The notes under the pieces are model-generated. The model made no database searches. It was not told where the DNA came from and saw only the letters and a program-made list of their open reading frames with translations. Source: Microcaldota archaeon (GTDB taxonomy: Archaea; Micrarchaeota; Micrarchaeia; Norongarragalinales; UBA8480). From it: 6,341 nucleotides of DNA. The stretch is from assembly GCA_030697615.1 (NCBI GenBank), contig JAUYPK010000030.1, positions 1 through 6,341 of the forward strand, given 5' to 3'. Both the position numbers and the translations under genes were made by a program. Below are positions 4,501 through 6,341 of this stretch, one piece after another; within the stretch, counting starts at the first letter, position 1, and the number at the start of each line of letters is the position of its first letter.

Positions 4501-6341
4501 CAAGTTAAGCCAGATTCTGACAGTATAGGTGAAGGTGATGCAGCTAAGCTTATTTACTTGATTAACAACCGCCAACTAGCGTCGCGGCCAATTGACGTAA
4601 CGTTCCAATCTTCGTCGTCGTATCAATTGCAAGGCGGCAGCGCAAAAGCACTTGCTTGGCGTGGACCAGGTATACTTGAGATATCTGAAGGCGGTAATTT
4701 ACTAAGCGAAGTCATTATTACTAACCAATCTGCATCTAGTCCATTTAAGCCAGGAATAGGTGTGTTAAGCCACAGGCAAACTAGTTGCGATGCGAATGAC
4801 ATTTCCTGCTGTGCAAACGGGTGGTGCACTAGAAGTGCGCTCACTCAATTTATTCCAGGTTTCAAAGAAACAGCTAACCGCGTTGCAATGCAAACCGCGT
4901 TTCGCCGCGGTAACAGCCAGCCGTTTGCCTACTTTTCTTCAACTCCATTTAAGTTCGTAACTGTTGTACAAGCCGCCCAAGGCGCGTCAACAACATTAAC
5001 GGTTGAAGGTGTAAACTTCTCTTCTCCAATCCAATGCCTTCCAGGCAACCCCGGCGTGTACCAGTTAACCGCTTCTTCCACAACTGGCGCAGCAGATGGT
5101 GGCTGGAACTACTCCGCGTCAACTTTAAACTTAGTTACGTCAGATTACATTCAACTTCCATCAAGCTGCGGCGGTGGTTCCAATGCAACGCAAGTTAGCT
5201 TAACTGCTCCAAATGGCGGAGTACAGCTTTGCAATTTCCTTAGTCCAAAGAACAACTGTATTGAATCAACCCGGTCAGCAAGCATAACTTCAATTGACCA
5301 AGTTGACAAACTAGAATTTGAACTAACCAACTGCATGTACCCCGTTTTTCCAAGTGCGCCAGTTTGCCCAGGGACAAAGATGATACTTCCAGCTGTGAAT
5401 ATCGGCAGCGTAAAAACAGAAGCTGACTTCAACCCAAGCGACTCGCCAAACGCGTTTAGCAAAATCTGGACTTCAGTAAGCGACTCAAACGCATCTTCAT
5501 TTTCCCTATTCTCGTGGCAAGGGCAAATTAAATGCCTTGTACCGCCTTCATTCCAGCAGTTTGGCATCACTGCCGCTTCGCTTGGCTTAAACAAACAAGA
5601 CTTTGCAGAAGAAGAAGCTAAAAGTAAACAACCTCTAACCTTCCGCAGCGACGTTTGTTCCCGTCAAGACTTTTTCAACTTAGCTTCCCTGCCAAACACA
5701 GACACATTAATTCCACTAGCAGGGGTTTGCTGTCCAACAAGTGTAACTGCACAGCAATGCACTCCCCGGCGCGGCAAATTCTTCGTAAGCGTAAAAGACA
5801 ACGAAGTAAAAATAATAACTTCATGGGGGTTAACTGAAAGCTGCTACCCCTACTGGCCATTCCCAACAACCGTCCACGGCCTCTTGCAGAAACAAAACCT
5901 CGTCAGCGCAACTTTTGGACTAGCTGAATTTCTCCAATCAAACGGCGCAGATTTCGAAATGTCCCTAGCAAGTGAAACTCCAGGCGATAAACCAGTAGCT
6001 GCAACTGGGTTGTCAAACGTACAATGTTCAAGTAATTCAGATTGCAAAGCGTATGAACAATGCGCAGTTGACCGCATTTACAACTATCAAGGTAGTGGAG
6101 ACGGCGGAAACGGACAATGCATCGGCGCTTCAAGCGGCGGAGTAAAAGGTGTATGTAGCTTTTCTTCAGTTAGCGTAAAGACAGTTTGTTCAGGCGGACA
6201 ACAATGCAAGCAAGACACTGGAACAACCGCTTCTTGTGCAGCGTGTGGTGAAGCTGGCCAAGCATGTTGCATACAAAACAATGGAAACGCCATGTGTAAA
6301 GCAGGTGCAGGCTGTATTGTCACCGGCAGTAGGGGAGAATG
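1576..6341 (+). CDS. Giant membrane-anchored, multidomain Cys-rich surface protein (3' end at or beyond window edge)
   Basis: The frame runs without a stop from ATG 1576 to the right edge (1588 codons); the last two bases are TG, so the stop could be the next base. Residues 1-70 are highly charged (Lys/Glu-rich 10-30) and carry two copies of an LGKxGFY motif (33-39, 48-54). Residues 72-91 form one transmembrane helix; the positive charges before it place the N-terminus in the cytoplasm and the rest outside. Residues about 99-640 look like six beta modules of 75-95 residues resembling carboxypeptidase-regulatory/transthyretin or Ig-like folds, with turn motifs such as TDAYGKVSF (130-138) and TNANGKAEV (217-225). 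From 640 to 1480 the sequence is beta-rich with scattered cysteines and unrecognised. Residues 1484-1580 hold 13 cysteines, including CGEAGQACC, suggesting small disulfide modules. Twelve NxS/T sequons lie outside. A role in adhesion or the cell envelope is likely but unproven. The start is set by the TATA spacing. Confidence 0.88.
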   Translation, partial: MKRDNSVSGLEKKFADLEKNKEEKKEEVERGLLGKKGFYDQKEDAGDLGKGGFYKKQTAGVEVPQVVKENPAVIVILLLAIVAIGYFVFFFPVPHASGKFDVVVFAGEARLTNAVVTVYDGQNVVATGNTDAYGKVSFANLPNKPLRFAVSSEVGSIERSINPTGRRFFSFNINSQNAELGEIVTLTVLDESNRQPISGIKIAYSLGSDLAKQFVETNANGKAEVDLRGETILRMRLVDPLHRYDSQSLTMLATQREVAPILLKPYSGTLQQNTLQGNDNPLSQITTTDVTVLVRDENGEVVTNGQVTALYTFTGVSVGGGSAAIRGDGSAVISGITVDSFVSFTVNAPGFYPGQSASIQISSQQQPVIVSLQPAQEEAPKTKITIIGSGAVAAVGGQVHVFQRGNLTELIYNSLVNNSAEFSLEPGPTYYALVIADGYVSSVSSEFASGEEVTVELVTITSESAAALEVNLVDEDAAFVSGAGVAVLDQNGFLIALPQVSEFGVPVVFTVFSNSQVEVRASLEPSHSSQNIEVNGDTAVTLTLLTNAGFLTLNVKNLQDNSPVHAVTLTSFYNGKTYQTCNGNGGCTIPVRANSDVAVQIDAVGFLPYTYYAESIAEFATKTDEVRIVSASLATSVNAELIEIVDSQGNAVSGDVLRPGIYTAKFFALGIGAKQLSFYARIGDGKQNASLSSVHLLEPISTDSVEVAKSASYSAPQAQCVDLINPPFSPPYKWVELTFTNTSSQEVNFPFEIPSAMQEGARFSLEFRAKAVSGNGGSGSEAGSVVARFPSDPVLGFAPASSSKANCYANTVKQEFVVSASRAPVIENVFPVIGAEFTSGDALVYDPVQRRIKSQNALQVYELQVDSILPGDAMPLELQSDGQCTVIAKQPNSTAGSLQSSSCYFYDSGKKMLVFQSRELNPYCPIYLKNDKFYSVNGTRVNSDSANLSVVATCVPDATLEIPIKVNFVSDVASLQVKPDSDSIGEGDAAKLIYLINNRQLASRPIDVTFQSSSSYQLQGGSAKALAWRGPGILEISEGGNLLSEVIITNQSASSPFKPGIGVLSHRQTSCDANDISCCANGWCTRSALTQFIPGFKETANRVAMQTAFRRGNSQPFAYFSSTPFKFVTVVQAAQGASTTLTVEGVNFSSPIQCLPGNPGVYQLTASSTTGAADGGWNYSASTLNLVTSDYIQLPSSCGGGSNATQVSLTAPNGGVQLCNFLSPKNNCIESTRSASITSIDQVDKLEFELTNCMYPVFPSAPVCPGTKMILPAVNIGSVKTEADFNPSDSPNAFSKIWTSVSDSNASSFSLFSWQGQIKCLVPPSFQQFGITAASLGLNKQDFAEEEAKSKQPLTFRSDVCSRQDFFNLASLPNTDTLIPLAGVCCPTSVTAQQCTPRRGKFFVSVKDNEVKIITSWGLTESCYPYWPFPTTVHGLLQKQNLVSATFGLAEFLQSNGADFEMSLASETPGDKPVAATGLSNVQCSSNSDCKAYEQCAVDRIYNYQGSGDGGNGQCIGASSGGVKGVCSFSSVSVKTVCSGGQQCKQDTGTTASCAACGEAGQACCIQNNGNAMCKAGAGCIVTGSRGE

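Noticed and set aside
5151..5594. 147-residue minus-strand reading frame opposite the giant gene.
   Set aside because: It is antisense to a continuous, domain-bearing coding frame and shows no protein-family features or upstream signals of its own.

Overview
The window is probably archaeal. Both intergenic promoters look like TATA boxes about 24-30 bases ahead of a start codon, which would give almost leaderless mRNAs. The one internal gene start carries a GGTGA ribosome-binding site. Gene ends are marked by T-rich tracts, and the toxin-antitoxin pair is an AbrB-type VapB with a PIN-domain VapC. The very large single-pass, cysteine-rich surface protein recalls surface proteins of DPANN-type genomes. 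That placement is inference only, because no taxonomic marker gene is present.

Layout, all genes on the + strand. (1) Bases 1-460 hold the 3' end of an unrecognised, probably extracytoplasmic, acidic protein with four cysteines, closed by a T-rich terminator. (2) Bases 487-1198 hold a compact vapBC operon. Its TATA box lies between repeats of the motif TGGTGAA, a good candidate autoregulatory operator, and the vapC ribosome-binding site overlaps the vapB stop codon. (3) Bases 1199-1575 are noncoding and rich in structure. They contain a near-perfect 31-bp palindrome, a cluster of GGTTAT/ATAACC hairpins ending in a T-tracted terminator, a smaller inverted repeat, and the promoter of the last gene. 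(4) From 1576 to the right edge one reading frame stays open for 1588 codons. The protein has a charged cytoplasmic N-terminus with a duplicated LGKxGFY motif, one transmembrane helix, and a chain of carboxypeptidase-regulatory/Ig-like beta modules. A long unrecognised ectodomain follows, and then a disulfide-type cysteine-rich C-terminal region.

The two outer genes look like cell-envelope functions. The vapBC pair between them has its own promoter and terminator and appears to be an independent, possibly mobile, insertion. The least explained parts are the giant surface protein and the structured 1199-1420 intergenic segment.
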